Shown: in pieces, positions 27,955-35,459 of the stretch
Position numbering within the stretch: position 1 is the stretch's first letter
Layout of the letters: every line of letters begins with the position of its first letter
Source of the DNA: Pseudomonas purpurea
GTDB lineage: Bacteria > Pseudomonadota > Gammaproteobacteria > Pseudomonadales > Pseudomonadaceae
Direction: 5' to 3'
Assembly: GCF_039908635.1 (NCBI RefSeq)
Contig: NZ_CP150918.1
Coordinates: 310,001 to 374,000 of the forward strand
DNA length: 64,000 nt
Made by a program: the position numbers and the translations under genes
Notes under the pieces: model-generated
The model's database searches: none
What the model was told of the DNA's origin: nothing
What the model saw: the letters and a program-made list of their open reading frames with translations, nothing else

Positions 27955-28650
27955 ATGTCTGCTGCGACCCTTCACTACATCTACGATCCTCTGTGCGGCT
28001 GGTGCTACGGCGCCAAACCGCTGGTACAAGCTGCGCAAGCCGTGTTGCCGGTGAGTGCTCATGCGGGCGGCATGATGACCGGTGCCAACCGGCAGACCGT
28101 TTCGCCGCAACTGCGCGACTACGTGATGCCCCACGACCGGCGCATTGCCGAATACACCGGTCAGCCATTCGGCGAAGCCTATTTTGAAGGGTTGCTGCGC
28201 GATCACACGGCCGTGTTCGATTCGGCGCCACCGATTGCCGCCGTGCTGGCGGCTGAACACCTCGCCGGTCGTGGGCTGGAACTGCTCGGACGCTTGCAGA
28301 CCGCACACTACGTGGAAGGTCGGCGGATTGCCGATGAAGCGGTCCTGTTGGAAGTGGCCGTCGCCATTGGCCTGGAAGCCGAAACCTTCAAGCGTGAGTT
28401 CAAGGACGCCCAGGCAAACGAAATCCAGGGCCATATAAAGGACAGCCGCGCCTTGCTGGCCAAAGTCGGGGGGCAGGGTTTCCCGACGTTTGCCCTGGAA
28501 CACAACGGTGAGTTCACGCTGGTCGACATCAGTCCGTGGCTGGGCAAACCCGAAGCGTTTGCCGCATGGCTGAGCGAATCGGTGGGTGTGCCGGCCAACG
28601 AATCGTCTTCAGCGATTCAGGCCTGTGGCCTGAACGGTTGCGCACACTAA
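27955..28650 (+). CDS. DsbA-family thioredoxin-fold oxidoreductase, cytoplasmic type
   Basis: A 231-residue DsbA-fold protein with a thioredoxin-like motif Cys14-Gly-Trp-Cys17 immediately after the first strand (YDPLCGWCYGA) and a cis-proline region GFPTFAL near residue 180. There is no signal peptide, so it acts in the cytoplasm, like the FrnE or glutathione S-transferase kappa-like members. The C-terminus is cysteine-containing (ACGLNGCAH). The ATG at 27955 is preferred over the in-frame one at 27940 because the motif starts at residue 14 and a GGAG sits upstream. A SnoaL-like protein gene begins 27 bases downstream, so they are probably co-transcribed. Confidence 0.88.
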   Translation: MSAATLHYIYDPLCGWCYGAKPLVQAAQAVLPVSAHAGGMMTGANRQTVSPQLRDYVMPHDRRIAEYTGQPFGEAYFEGLLRDHTAVFDSAPPIAAVLAAEHLAGRGLELLGRLQTAHYVEGRRIADEAVLLEVAVAIGLEAETFKREFKDAQANEIQGHIKDSRALLAKVGGQGFPTFALEHNGEFTLVDISPWLGKPEAFAAWLSESVGVPANESSSAIQACGLNGCAH

Positions 28651-28677
28651 TAGCCATCACCCGACGCGGAGCGACTT

Positions 28678-29073
28678 ATGGATAACCTGAACCTGATCAA
28701 AAGCACCTATGAAGGCGCGAACTCCCAGGAAAATGCGCGCAACACCGAGGCTGTGTTGGCGGCCGATGCGCGCTGGACCGAAGCCGCCGGGTTCCCCTAT
28801 GCCGGCACTTACGTGGGTTTCGATGCGATTGTCGAGAACGTCTTCAAGCGCCTGGCCACGGAGTGGGAGGGGTTTCAGTTCAAGGTCGAGAGCTACGTTG
28901 CACAGGGCGACAAGGTATTTGCCTACGGCAATTACAGCGGTGTTTACAAAACCACCGGCCGACCGATGAACGCGCGCGTGGCCCATTTGTGGACATTGGC
29001 GGACGGTAAAGTCACCCACTTCGAACAATTCGTCGACAGCCATACCGTGCATTTGGCTATCGCTGGCAAGTGA
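28678..29073 (+). CDS. SnoaL/NTF2-like domain protein
   Basis: A 131-residue protein with the NTF2-like alpha/beta cone fold, of the ketosteroid isomerase-related SnoaL type: helix NLIKSTYEGANSQ, strands around VLAADARWTEAAGFPYAGTY and the C-terminal FEQFVDSHTVH. Such proteins have varied catalytic or binding roles and the substrate is unknown. A GGAG-type site (ACGCGGAGCGACTT) precedes the ATG. It follows the DsbA-like gene closely on the same strand. Confidence 0.82.
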   Translation: MDNLNLIKSTYEGANSQENARNTEAVLAADARWTEAAGFPYAGTYVGFDAIVENVFKRLATEWEGFQFKVESYVAQGDKVFAYGNYSGVYKTTGRPMNARVAHLWTLADGKVTHFEQFVDSHTVHLAIAGK

Positions 29074-29115
29074 ATTCTTAGACGATTTTCGCCTATTCAC
29101 AGACGATTCACGAAA

Positions 29116-29145
29116 TTGACACACCGTTAAGGGCGCGGCTAGGAT
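29116..29145 (+). promoter_or_regulatory. Candidate sigma-70 promoter upstream of oprE
   Basis: TTGACA at 29116-29121 is a perfect -35 element. An 18-base spacer leads to TAGGAT at 29140-29145 as a -10 element. The expected start near 29152 lies before a terminator-like hairpin at 29191-29228, so the transcript would meet that hairpin before the porin gene. Confidence 0.5.
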
Positions 29146-29190
29146 TCGCCCCAACGCCTGTGGCCAAGAGCCATAACTGAAAAAAATAAC

Positions 29191-29228
29191 AAAGGCCCGA
29201 CACGATTTTTCGTGGCCGGGCCTTTTTG
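29191..29228 (+). terminator. Terminator hairpin in the oprE leader
   Basis: AAAGGCCCGACACGA pairs with TCGTGGCCGGGCCTTT around TTTT and is followed by a T-run. It may end the dsbA-like/SnoaL operon (118 bases after its stop), act as an attenuator in the porin leader, or end a small RNA of about 75 bases. Confidence 0.85.
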
Positions 29229-29310
29229 TTTGCGGGTGAAAAAGAGCGCTGAACGCGCCGCATCACCCCACCGGTCACAGCGCGTATCAACCCGTAATAA
29301 GGAAAATAAT

Positions 29311-30600
29311 ATGTTGAACAAGCGGATCGGTCTGATCGCACTGGGGATTCTGAGCGCTACTCAAGCCATGGCTAACGACCAGGCTGAGTCCAAGGGTTTT
29401 GTTGAAGACAGCAGCCTGAAAGTGCTGCTGCGCAACGCCTACATCAATCGCGACAAAAAAGACGGCAATCCCGACCAGCGTGAATGGGGTCAGGCAGCCA
29501 TTGGTACCTTCTCGTCGGGTTTCACCCAAGGCACTGTCGGTGTGGGCGTTGATGCCTTCGGCCTGTACGCCTTGCGTCTGGACAAGGGCAGCCATAGCGG
29601 TTTTGGCGGCGTCGACTTCTTCAAGACCAGCAACAACGGCAACCATACGCCAGCGGGCGACCTGGCCAAGGCTGGCGCTGCGGTCAAGTTCCGTGTGTCC
29701 AACACCGTCCTGACCTACGGCGACCAGATGCCGGCCCTGCCGGTGCTGAACTACGACAATTCCCGCCTGCTGCCTGAAAGCTACACCGGCACCCTGATCA
29801 CCTCCAAGGAGATCAATGGCCTGGTGCTGGACGCCGGTCGTTTCACCGCCGAATCGCGCAAGAGCGCTGAAGGCCGTGACAGCGGTGGCCTGAAGTCCAT
29901 CAACGTGTTGGGCGGCAGCTACCAGTTCACCAAAGAGTTCAAGGCAGCGTTGTACGCTTCCGACGTTGAAGACGTCATGAAGAAACAATACGTGAACCTG
30001 AACTACGTGTTCCCGTTGGCCACCGATCAGTCCCTGACCCTGGACTTCAACGGCTACCGCACCGAACTGGACAAGTCCTACGCCGAGTTGAAAAACGCCG
30101 GCGGCGAAGACAACAAAATCTGGAGCCTGGCCGCCACCTACGCCACCGGCCCGCACTCGTTCACCCTCGCCCACCAGCGCAGCACCGGCGACAGCAACCT
30201 GGGCTACCCGTACGGCGGCTACCAGAACGCGGGTAATCGTACAGGCGATGGCGGCAACACCATCTACCTGGCCAACTCCTACTGGTCCGACTTCAACGCT
30301 GAAGACGAACGCAGCTGGCAACTGGCCTACGGCCTGGACTTCGGCGCCTTTGGCGTACCGGGCCTGACCTACAACGTGGCTTACGTGCGTGGTGACAACA
30401 TCACCACCAAGGACAGCACCGGCGGCACCGAGCGCGAGATCTTCAACCAGTTCAAGTACGTGGTCCAAAGCGGCCCGGCCAAAGACCTGAGCGTAAAACT
30501 GCGCAGCTCGATCCTGCGCGTGTCGAAAAAGTCCTCGGACTACAACGACAGCGGCAACGAACTGCGTGTGTTTGTGGAATACCCGATCAACGTCTTTTGA
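29311..30600 (+). CDS. oprE: OprD-family porin, OprE-like
   Basis: An outer-membrane substrate-specific porin of 429 residues. It has a short signal peptide (about residues 1-22, ending in AMAN), an 18-stranded OprD-type barrel with the family segments SSLKVLLRNAYINRD near the N-terminus and GSYQFTKEFKAALYAS in the middle, and a terminal aromatic strand ending in Phe. The ATG at 29311 is preceded by TAAGGAAA. The location near the agu genes matches P. aeruginosa, where oprE is next to aguA, which supports the OprE name; the substrate may be an amino acid or related compound. A terminator follows. Confidence 0.88.
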   Translation: MLNKRIGLIALGILSATQAMANDQAESKGFVEDSSLKVLLRNAYINRDKKDGNPDQREWGQAAIGTFSSGFTQGTVGVGVDAFGLYALRLDKGSHSGFGGVDFFKTSNNGNHTPAGDLAKAGAAVKFRVSNTVLTYGDQMPALPVLNYDNSRLLPESYTGTLITSKEINGLVLDAGRFTAESRKSAEGRDSGGLKSINVLGGSYQFTKEFKAALYASDVEDVMKKQYVNLNYVFPLATDQSLTLDFNGYRTELDKSYAELKNAGGEDNKIWSLAATYATGPHSFTLAHQRSTGDSNLGYPYGGYQNAGNRTGDGGNTIYLANSYWSDFNAEDERSWQLAYGLDFGAFGVPGLTYNVAYVRGDNITTKDSTGGTEREIFNQFKYVVQSGPAKDLSVKLRSSILRVSKKSSDYNDSGNELRVFVEYPINVF

Positions 30601-30642
30601 TGTGGGTTGCGTGAACCAGGGCCCTGATGCAAGGCTCAACTG

Positions 30643-30672
30643 AAAAAGTCCCGACTGGTTCGGGGCTTTTTT
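30643..30672 (+). terminator. Rho-independent terminator after oprE
   Basis: AAAAAGTCCCGA pairs with TCGGGGCTTTTTT around a CTGGT loop, with one mismatch, 42 bases past the oprE stop. Confidence 0.9.
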
Positions 30673-30709
30673 GTGCGGAGGGAAATCAACGCATTCAGTG
30701 CGCCCGCTA

Positions 30710-31849
30710 TCAATCTGGCGCCATCGCAAATTTGAGTGCATTCCCGTCGAGGTACACCAGTGCTTCCCGGCCGTTGAACTCGATCGAGTGTCCGGAAACC
30801 GCTTCATGTTCCGGCACGATCTTGGACAGGGTCTTGGTCGCCAGATCAACACGCCAGATGCAGGCGCGGGCCCCGTTATTGTCGAAGTAGAGCACGGGCC
30901 GGGTTTCGCTCCAGGTCGGGTTGACGATACCCCAGCCGGTGTCCGGAATGCCGGGAGCATCCGGGTCGGCGACACGCTCGGCATAGGTGCCGAACGCTGC
31001 TACTGGGTAGTTCAGCGTCAGTTGGTTGTTGAGGGTATTCACGTCTTCGGTCACGTTGGCTTTGGCATTCAGCAAGGTGTTCGACGGCACCTGAAAGACC
31101 TGAGTACTTTCTTTGGGCGCCTGGCGCGAGGCGATACGGTAGGCCATGCCTTTTTGCAGATTCCCGGCCTGGTGTTGGCGGTAGTAGAAAACGCCATCCG
31201 AGATCCCTGCGAAACGCATGCCCTGGTCATTGCGGGCGGGTGCCGCCCAGCCGACGAAAGCGACCTCACTGGCGATAATGTGCAGGCCAGGTTTGTTATC
31301 GACGTATTCGTACAAGTTACCTACATACCCGGGTTCGTCGGGACGGTATTTACCCACGAAGAGCACCACATGCAGGACCCCTGAAATGACAGCTGCATCA
31401 ACGATCTGCTGGTCTCCACCGGCTCGAACACCTTCAAACGACGCGAGGGTATAGCGATCCCAGGGTTCGTCTTCGGTCATGGAGTAACGCTGACCCGGAG
31501 GAAGGGGTTTCAGGGTGGTCTGGTCTACAGGGGCGACAAGTGTTGCCGGGCTCAGTAGACGCTGTTGCGTACGGTAGGCGTCCTCTAGACACGATACGGT
31601 TTCGCACTCATTGCGCACATCGCTCAGCCACTGAGTTTCCATCAAGCGAAACACCTGAAGGTGCTTCAGCCCTTTGTACTGTTCGTTCAGTTGTTCATCC
31701 AGCGCTGAAAGCACAGGCGTGCCGCAAATGGTTCTTTCCACCTGCGTGGTAGCTTTCGCACAGTCGAACCCGGCGGCTTGAGCGCTGGGGGAATGCAACG
31801 TCAGCATGACGAGGACGGAGGGAATGATCGAAAGCAGCGGGAGCTTCAT
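30710..31849 (-). CDS. Secreted protein with N-terminal LprI-like (DUF1311) domain
   Basis: A 379-residue exported protein. The signal peptide covers about residues 1-25 (ending AQAA), followed by an LprI/DUF1311-type domain (about 26-90) with the hallmark FDCAKATTQVERTIC, a central LDEQLNEQYKGL and a CETVSCLEDAY cysteine pair near residues 75-85. LprI-like domains in other proteins inhibit lysozyme, but most members have no tested role. The remaining 280 residues are a beta-rich region I do not recognise. The frame is open to 31987, but the ATG at 31849 is chosen because it begins a clear signal peptide after an AAGGA site. It is the last core gene before the island. Confidence 0.78.
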   Translation of the reverse strand: MKLPLLSIIPSVLVMLTLHSPSAQAAGFDCAKATTQVERTICGTPVLSALDEQLNEQYKGLKHLQVFRLMETQWLSDVRNECETVSCLEDAYRTQQRLLSPATLVAPVDQTTLKPLPPGQRYSMTEDEPWDRYTLASFEGVRAGGDQQIVDAAVISGVLHVVLFVGKYRPDEPGYVGNLYEYVDNKPGLHIIASEVAFVGWAAPARNDQGMRFAGISDGVFYYRQHQAGNLQKGMAYRIASRQAPKESTQVFQVPSNTLLNAKANVTEDVNTLNNQLTLNYPVAAFGTYAERVADPDAPGIPDTGWGIVNPTWSETRPVLYFDNNGARACIWRVDLATKTLSKIVPEHEAVSGHSIEFNGREALVYLDGNALKFAMAPD

Positions 31850-31941
31850 GAATACGTCCTTGTTGCGCAGCGTTGAGCGCTGTTCCGGTGTGTTAAGGCA
31901 ATCCGAGCCGGGGACATTAAACTGAAACCCCAGAAACAACA

Positions 31942-31973
31942 AAGCCCTCGCATTTCTGCGAGGGCTTCGTTTT
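31942..31973. terminator. Hairpin terminator at the island's left border
   Basis: AAGCCCTCGCA pairs perfectly with TGCGAGGGCTT around TTTC. Both sides are T/A-rich. On the minus strand it lies just beyond the degenerate tRNA-Thr 3' end at 31977, so it is probably the original terminator of tRNA-Thr, separated from it when the island inserted. Confidence 0.7.
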
Positions 31974-31976
31974 GTA

Positions 31977-31990
31977 TGGTGCGGCACCAG
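31977..31990. other. Candidate left attachment site (degenerate tRNA-Thr 3' end)
   Basis: TGGTGCGGCACCAG matches the plus-strand copy of the tRNA-Thr 3' end at 40571-40585 (TGGTGCCGGCACCAG) with one base missing. It marks the change from a core gene and its terminator to the AT-rich island. The core expected for a P4-type integrase acting on tRNA-Thr would contain this sequence. The match is short and partly palindromic, so it needs comparison with an empty site. Confidence 0.5.
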
Positions 31991-32430
31991 ACGAACGGTA
32001 TGTTTCGGCGAGACTAGGTTTTTCGGGCGTCTGGAGTTCGCTGGAAAATTCGGCGTACCCCAACTAGTAACTATAAATAAATCAGCTAGTTATGGCGTTA
32101 GGTGGAATCGAATCCGGGATTTTTTAGATGTCAGCACATTGTCGGTCTGTAAGTAATTCAGAGCCGCATACGAATGGTAAACCTCCTGAATTAGAACGTT
32201 GTCGATCATCCCTTCCTTAGAGAATAGGCAGGAATCCCCCAAAAGCTGCCGTGTCGACAGGCAGCAGACGGCCAATAGCAGGCGGTCAAGAAGGTCAGAT
32301 ATAAACCCAAAGCGGCCCCTCGCGTTGGTCAGTCGATTCCGTCCAGGGGATCGGCTCACATCCTTGGATGGCCATCACAAATCTCACTCGGAAACAGAAT
32401 ATGTGGGGCTATGAGACCTGAAAATTAAAA
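31991..32430. other. Non-coding left end of the island
   Basis: No supported gene lies here. A minus-strand open frame of 89 codons (32090-32359) has no convincing start signal or family. At 32104-32122 the sequence GGAATCGAATCCGGGATTT resembles a tRNA T-arm and 3' flank (15 of 19 bases match the corresponding part of tRNA-Thr), possibly the scar of an older integration. Confidence 0.45.
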
Positions 32431-32460
32431 TTGACAATGCTGGCGTTCTGCCCTAGAAAG
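32431..32460 (+). promoter_or_regulatory. Candidate promoter of the retron
   Basis: TTGACA at 32431-32436 is a perfect -35 element; TAGAAA at 32455-32460 is a 4-of-6 match to the -10 consensus at 18-base spacing. Transcription would start around 32466, exactly at the first arm of the retron RNA's closing stem. Confidence 0.65.
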
Positions 32461-32462
32461 GA

Positions 32463-32635
32463 GGTCTCTTTACGCGTTTAGAGCCAGATACTAGTCGTTG
32501 AAGGCTTAGTCAGGCGTTTCGCCAGACTCAATTGCATTGCGTTGTTTTATTCCGCAGACAAGATCTGCGGCCCTACGCTCCTTCGTCGCTCCGGTCCACA
32601 GATCTTGTCTGCGGCTGAATCTTGGTAAAGAGCCC
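32463..32635 (+). ncRNA. Retron msr-msd non-coding RNA
   Basis: Template and primer RNA of a retron. The closing repeat a1 (CTCTTTAC at 32466-32473, extendable to 32463) pairs with a2 (GTAAAGAG at 32625-32632, extendable to 32635): 10 of 11 positions. The branching guanosine should lie just after a1, probably G32474, but the usual AGC context is not clear. The msr part contains GAGCC/GGCTT pairing (32481-32505) and the stem-loop AGTCAGGCG-TTT-CGCCAGACT at about 32508-32528. The msd part is a perfect 16-bp stem, 32552-32567 with 32599-32614, closing a 31-base loop. The order ncRNA, effector, reverse transcriptase is that of Ec86/St85-type retrons. The boundaries are my estimates from pairing, not mapped ends. 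Confidence 0.82.
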
Positions 32636-32643
32636 TTTTTCGC

Positions 32644-33591
32644 ATGGATCCGCGACATATTCTTGCTGATGTAGATTTGGATGAGAGTAAAATTTACTTC
32701 TCCAAGAATCCGATTGTTCTACTCTGCGGGGGCTATGTCCCTGAAAAAGAACATGCAGATGCAAAGGACCCTCCCGTCCGTTCTCTTCGTGATGCTTTGA
32801 AGCGCAAAGCGCTCAGTATGATGAAGGCACCCCACATTTTTCGGCCAGAAGAGATTAAGTCGTGGCATGAAGATGGGGTCTATCGAAACCTGATGGATTT
32901 CGAAGCAGATCTTGCGAGCATCTGCTCACTCATTGCAATCACCGTTGAGAGCGACGGCTCCATTGCTGAGCTAGGTGCTTTTTCGCAGTTACCAGATTTT
33001 CAAAAAAAACTCATAGTATTTGTACCTGAAGAATATGCGGACGATAAATCTTTTATCAACCTTGGAATTCTTAGGCATATAAACGAAAGGCACGGAAGCG
33101 GCGTTAAGGTTTATCCTTGGAATCCAAAGTATCCGCTTGAGATTCCAGAGCATGTTGTTACAGGCGTTATGGATGATATTGTAGAAGAACTTAATGCTCT
33201 GAAAAAAACACAAAGCCTGTCTCTTGGTAATAATATTCATATTGTCGTTCTAATATACGAGTTGATTAGGCTTTTTGTTGCTCTTAAGGAAAGCGAGATT
33301 GTTGAGGCGATTAAGGGGCTAGGCAAAGATATACATCGTGATGATGTGCGGCGAAAAATATTCTTGTTGCAAGAGTTTGAGTTTATTAAGAAGATCGGTG
33401 GGTATGGTGATTCAAAATTTTACGCCTGTGGTAACGAATCTTTTCATACGCTCCGCTTCGCTCTTAAAACGGGAGGTATGGTTGACACATTAAGATTGAA
33501 AGTAGAATGCGTCGATTATTACAAAGCAGCGACATCCGAACGAAATCGCAACAGGGCTATTGAACAAGCAAAGTTAGGGGTTGCGAAATGA
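32644..33591 (+). CDS. Retron effector, NDT-like N-glycosidase fold with winged-helix tail (St85/Ec86 type)
   Basis: A 315-residue toxin-like effector. Residues about 20-160 match the nucleoside deoxyribosyltransferase-like domain of type II-A retron effectors: LLCGG at 26-30, the SDGSIAELGAF motif at 103-113 with probable catalytic Glu109, and KKLIVFVPEEY...KSFINLG at 121-141. The C-terminal half (about 195-290) looks like the winged helix-turn-helix of the same effectors. In Ec86 this enzyme is held inactive by reverse transcriptase and msDNA and is released on phage attack to degrade nucleotides such as NAD or nucleosides; the role here is inferred from that. The ATG is 8 bases after a2, and its only ribosome-binding-like sequence (AAAGAG) lies inside a2, so translation may be sensitive to RNA folding. 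Its stop overlaps the reverse transcriptase start by 4 bp. Confidence 0.88.
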   Translation: MDPRHILADVDLDESKIYFSKNPIVLLCGGYVPEKEHADAKDPPVRSLRDALKRKALSMMKAPHIFRPEEIKSWHEDGVYRNLMDFEADLASICSLIAITVESDGSIAELGAFSQLPDFQKKLIVFVPEEYADDKSFINLGILRHINERHGSGVKVYPWNPKYPLEIPEHVVTGVMDDIVEELNALKKTQSLSLGNNIHIVVLIYELIRLFVALKESEIVEAIKGLGKDIHRDDVRRKIFLLQEFEFIKKIGGYGDSKFYACGNESFHTLRFALKTGGMVDTLRLKVECVDYYKAATSERNRNRAIEQAKLGVAK

Positions 33592-34541
33592 GCGAATATA
33601 ATTTTCGTGAACACCTTTCAGATGAGTTTATGATTTCTGAACACGAAGTCGTTCGATTGCTGGTTAGGGCTCCATATGCTTACAAGCGCTATACTATCCC
33701 GAAGAAAAACGGTGGTGTTAGGCCGATCGCTCAGCCTGCCAAAGAAACTAAAATCATCCAAAACTTTATGATGAATTTTTGGTTTTCTAAGTTGCCGGTG
33801 CATGAGTGCGCAGCGGCGTATAAGCACGGAGCAAGCATTAAAAATAACGCTGAGCGGCATGTTGGCTGCTCATATATATCAAAATTTGATTTTGTTAATT
33901 TTTTCGGGTCAATAACTGAAGTCGATGTACAGACTTTACTGTCTAGAGTATTTCAGGGGCAATTGTCTGAAAGAAGCATTGCCGATATGGCTAGGATGAG
34001 CTGCATTCGCGATAAAGCAACAGGGCGTTTGGCTCTTAGTATTGGTGCTCCATCTTCGCCAGTGTTGTCTAATGCAGTCATGTTTAACTTTGACTCGGTC
34101 GTAAGTCAGTGGTGCTTTGAGCGTGACATTATCTACTCACGATATGCAGATGATCTAACATTTTCCTCCAATGAAAAGGGCAAAACTTTTCTTGTAGAAG
34201 AATTTCTTCAGGGTACTCTCAAGGAACTACCTGAGCCTGGGCTATTGCTCAATGCAGATAAAACGGTTCATGCCTCTAAAAAGAACCAGCGGCGAGTCAC
34301 CGGACTAGTGCTGAGCAACGACGGTAATGTGACTATCGGTCGTGATAGAAAGCGGTTGATTAGCGCAATGATTCATCATTTTATACTAGGTCAACTTGAT
34401 CGTAAGTCGATTGCACATTTGCAAGGTCTCATAGGTTTTGCCCAAGATGTCGAGCCATTGTTTGTCGCTAAGCTTAGAGGCAAGTACACTTCAAAAGTTA
34501 TTACTGAACTTATGAGGTTGCGGGGTGAAAAGCGTAATTGA
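33588..34541 (+). CDS. ret: Retron reverse transcriptase (St85/Ec86 type)
   Basis: Copies the msd part of the adjacent RNA to msDNA primed from a 2'-OH in msr. The 317-residue protein, a normal length for compact retron RTs, has the catalytic Asp101 in SKFDFVNFF, Tyr186-Ala-Asp-Asp189 in SRYADDLTFS, the retron-specific NAxxH motif at 87-91 (Asn-Ala-Glu-Arg-His), the IGAPSSPVLSN motif 4 at 152-162 and the VTG motif at 237-239 that recognises the cognate RNA. It overlaps the effector gene by 4 bp (ATGA), so the two are made together. The AT-rich codon use differs from the flanking core genes, as expected for a transferred defence gene. Confidence 0.95.
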   Translation: MSEYNFREHLSDEFMISEHEVVRLLVRAPYAYKRYTIPKKNGGVRPIAQPAKETKIIQNFMMNFWFSKLPVHECAAAYKHGASIKNNAERHVGCSYISKFDFVNFFGSITEVDVQTLLSRVFQGQLSERSIADMARMSCIRDKATGRLALSIGAPSSPVLSNAVMFNFDSVVSQWCFERDIIYSRYADDLTFSSNEKGKTFLVEEFLQGTLKELPEPGLLLNADKTVHASKKNQRRVTGLVLSNDGNVTIGRDRKRLISAMIHHFILGQLDRKSIAHLQGLIGFAQDVEPLFVAKLRGKYTSKVITELMRLRGEKRN

Positions 34542-34761
34542 GCCTGCTGCGTAATTGCACGGACTTACCCACCCATTTGCATTCGACCTAACGAGCCGTT
34601 TGCATCGGATTGGCAAAGTCACCTTCATGGTCGAACGTCTACTCTTGGCCGACTTCTGCCGGTCACGACAGGCAGAACCGGCCAGAAGCGGACGCTGATT
34701 CATCTCATCCTCCCAAAACAGGATTCAGTGAGCAAAGAGCGTCCCTATTCAGCTTGTCGTA
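34542..34761. other. Spacer between the retron and the DUF5677-like gene
   Basis: 220 bases between the reverse transcriptase stop and the convergent neighbour. No gene, strong terminator or repeat is evident. Confidence 0.5.
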
Positions 34762-35379
34762 TTACTCCGTTGTCTTACTTTCATATTTACGGGCAAATGC
34801 ATTGGTTAAATCCAAAAGGCTTATTGCGTCGGTTATCAGCTTGGCTTTTTCGGCAAAATCGCCCGAACTGATGCCAGACAATAGGGTCGCATGTGCTGCT
34901 CGAATGGAATACAGACGATAGTTGATATACACGGAGTCCAAACCACAGGAGTCAAGCAGATTGTAAACGCTGGTTCCAGATGCCTGTGCGGGTGCTGCGT
35001 CCATCTGGCTTACGAAATCCTTCAAAATCTCACGATTTTCTGGAGTCAGGCTTAAATTTTTTTCGTCCCCTCTCTGTACCCCCCGAGCTTGTTTAGGCAG
35101 GTCTGTGAGGTCCTTGTTTTTTAAGTCTTCAAGGGACGTTTTGCCTTCCACCAAACCAACGATGACACTAAAGTGCTCAATCGATAAGCGGTGGATTACC
35201 ATTGCCTCGTTTATAAAATCATTATCTAACAGCAAACATATTGAATTGCTGTTCTCTAAAAGCCTATCCCAGAATGCCAAAATAATTTCCAAGGAGGTAT
35301 CCTTGAAGACTAGGTTGGCATGAGAGAGAGCATCTTCTGATCGCATTACAGCGTGACGCAGTTCGTCCGTAATTAACAT
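34762..35379 (-). CDS. Hypothetical alpha-helical protein, possibly DUF5677-like
   Basis: A 205-residue, mostly helical protein with AT-rich codon use. The middle (about residues 35-75: AFWDRLLENSNS and INEAMVIHRLSIEHFSVIVGL) and the NYRLYSIRAAHAT segment at 153-165 resemble the DUF5677 family, a group of helical bundles seen in accessory regions and related to HEPN-like proteins; Arg155/Arg160 with His163 could be its equivalent of the HEPN pair. The assignment is tentative. It converges on the retron and is downstream of the RNxxxH gene on the same strand, 80 bp apart. Confidence 0.55.
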   Translation of the reverse strand: MLITDELRHAVMRSEDALSHANLVFKDTSLEIILAFWDRLLENSNSICLLLDNDFINEAMVIHRLSIEHFSVIVGLVEGKTSLEDLKNKDLTDLPKQARGVQRGDEKNLSLTPENREILKDFVSQMDAAPAQASGTSVYNLLDSCGLDSVYINYRLYSIRAAHATLLSGISSGDFAEKAKLITDAISLLDLTNAFARKYESKTTE

Positions 35380-35459
35380 AACTAGATCCCCATAAGATAC
35401 GTAAAATGTTTATGCCCACTGAACGTTTCAGCCAGTTTCACAATGACTCTACCGTTATA

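Noticed and set aside
32090..32359. Open frame of 89 codons on the minus strand upstream of the retron
   Set aside because: No start signal, no family and biased, incoherent composition; it lies in what looks like non-coding border sequence.
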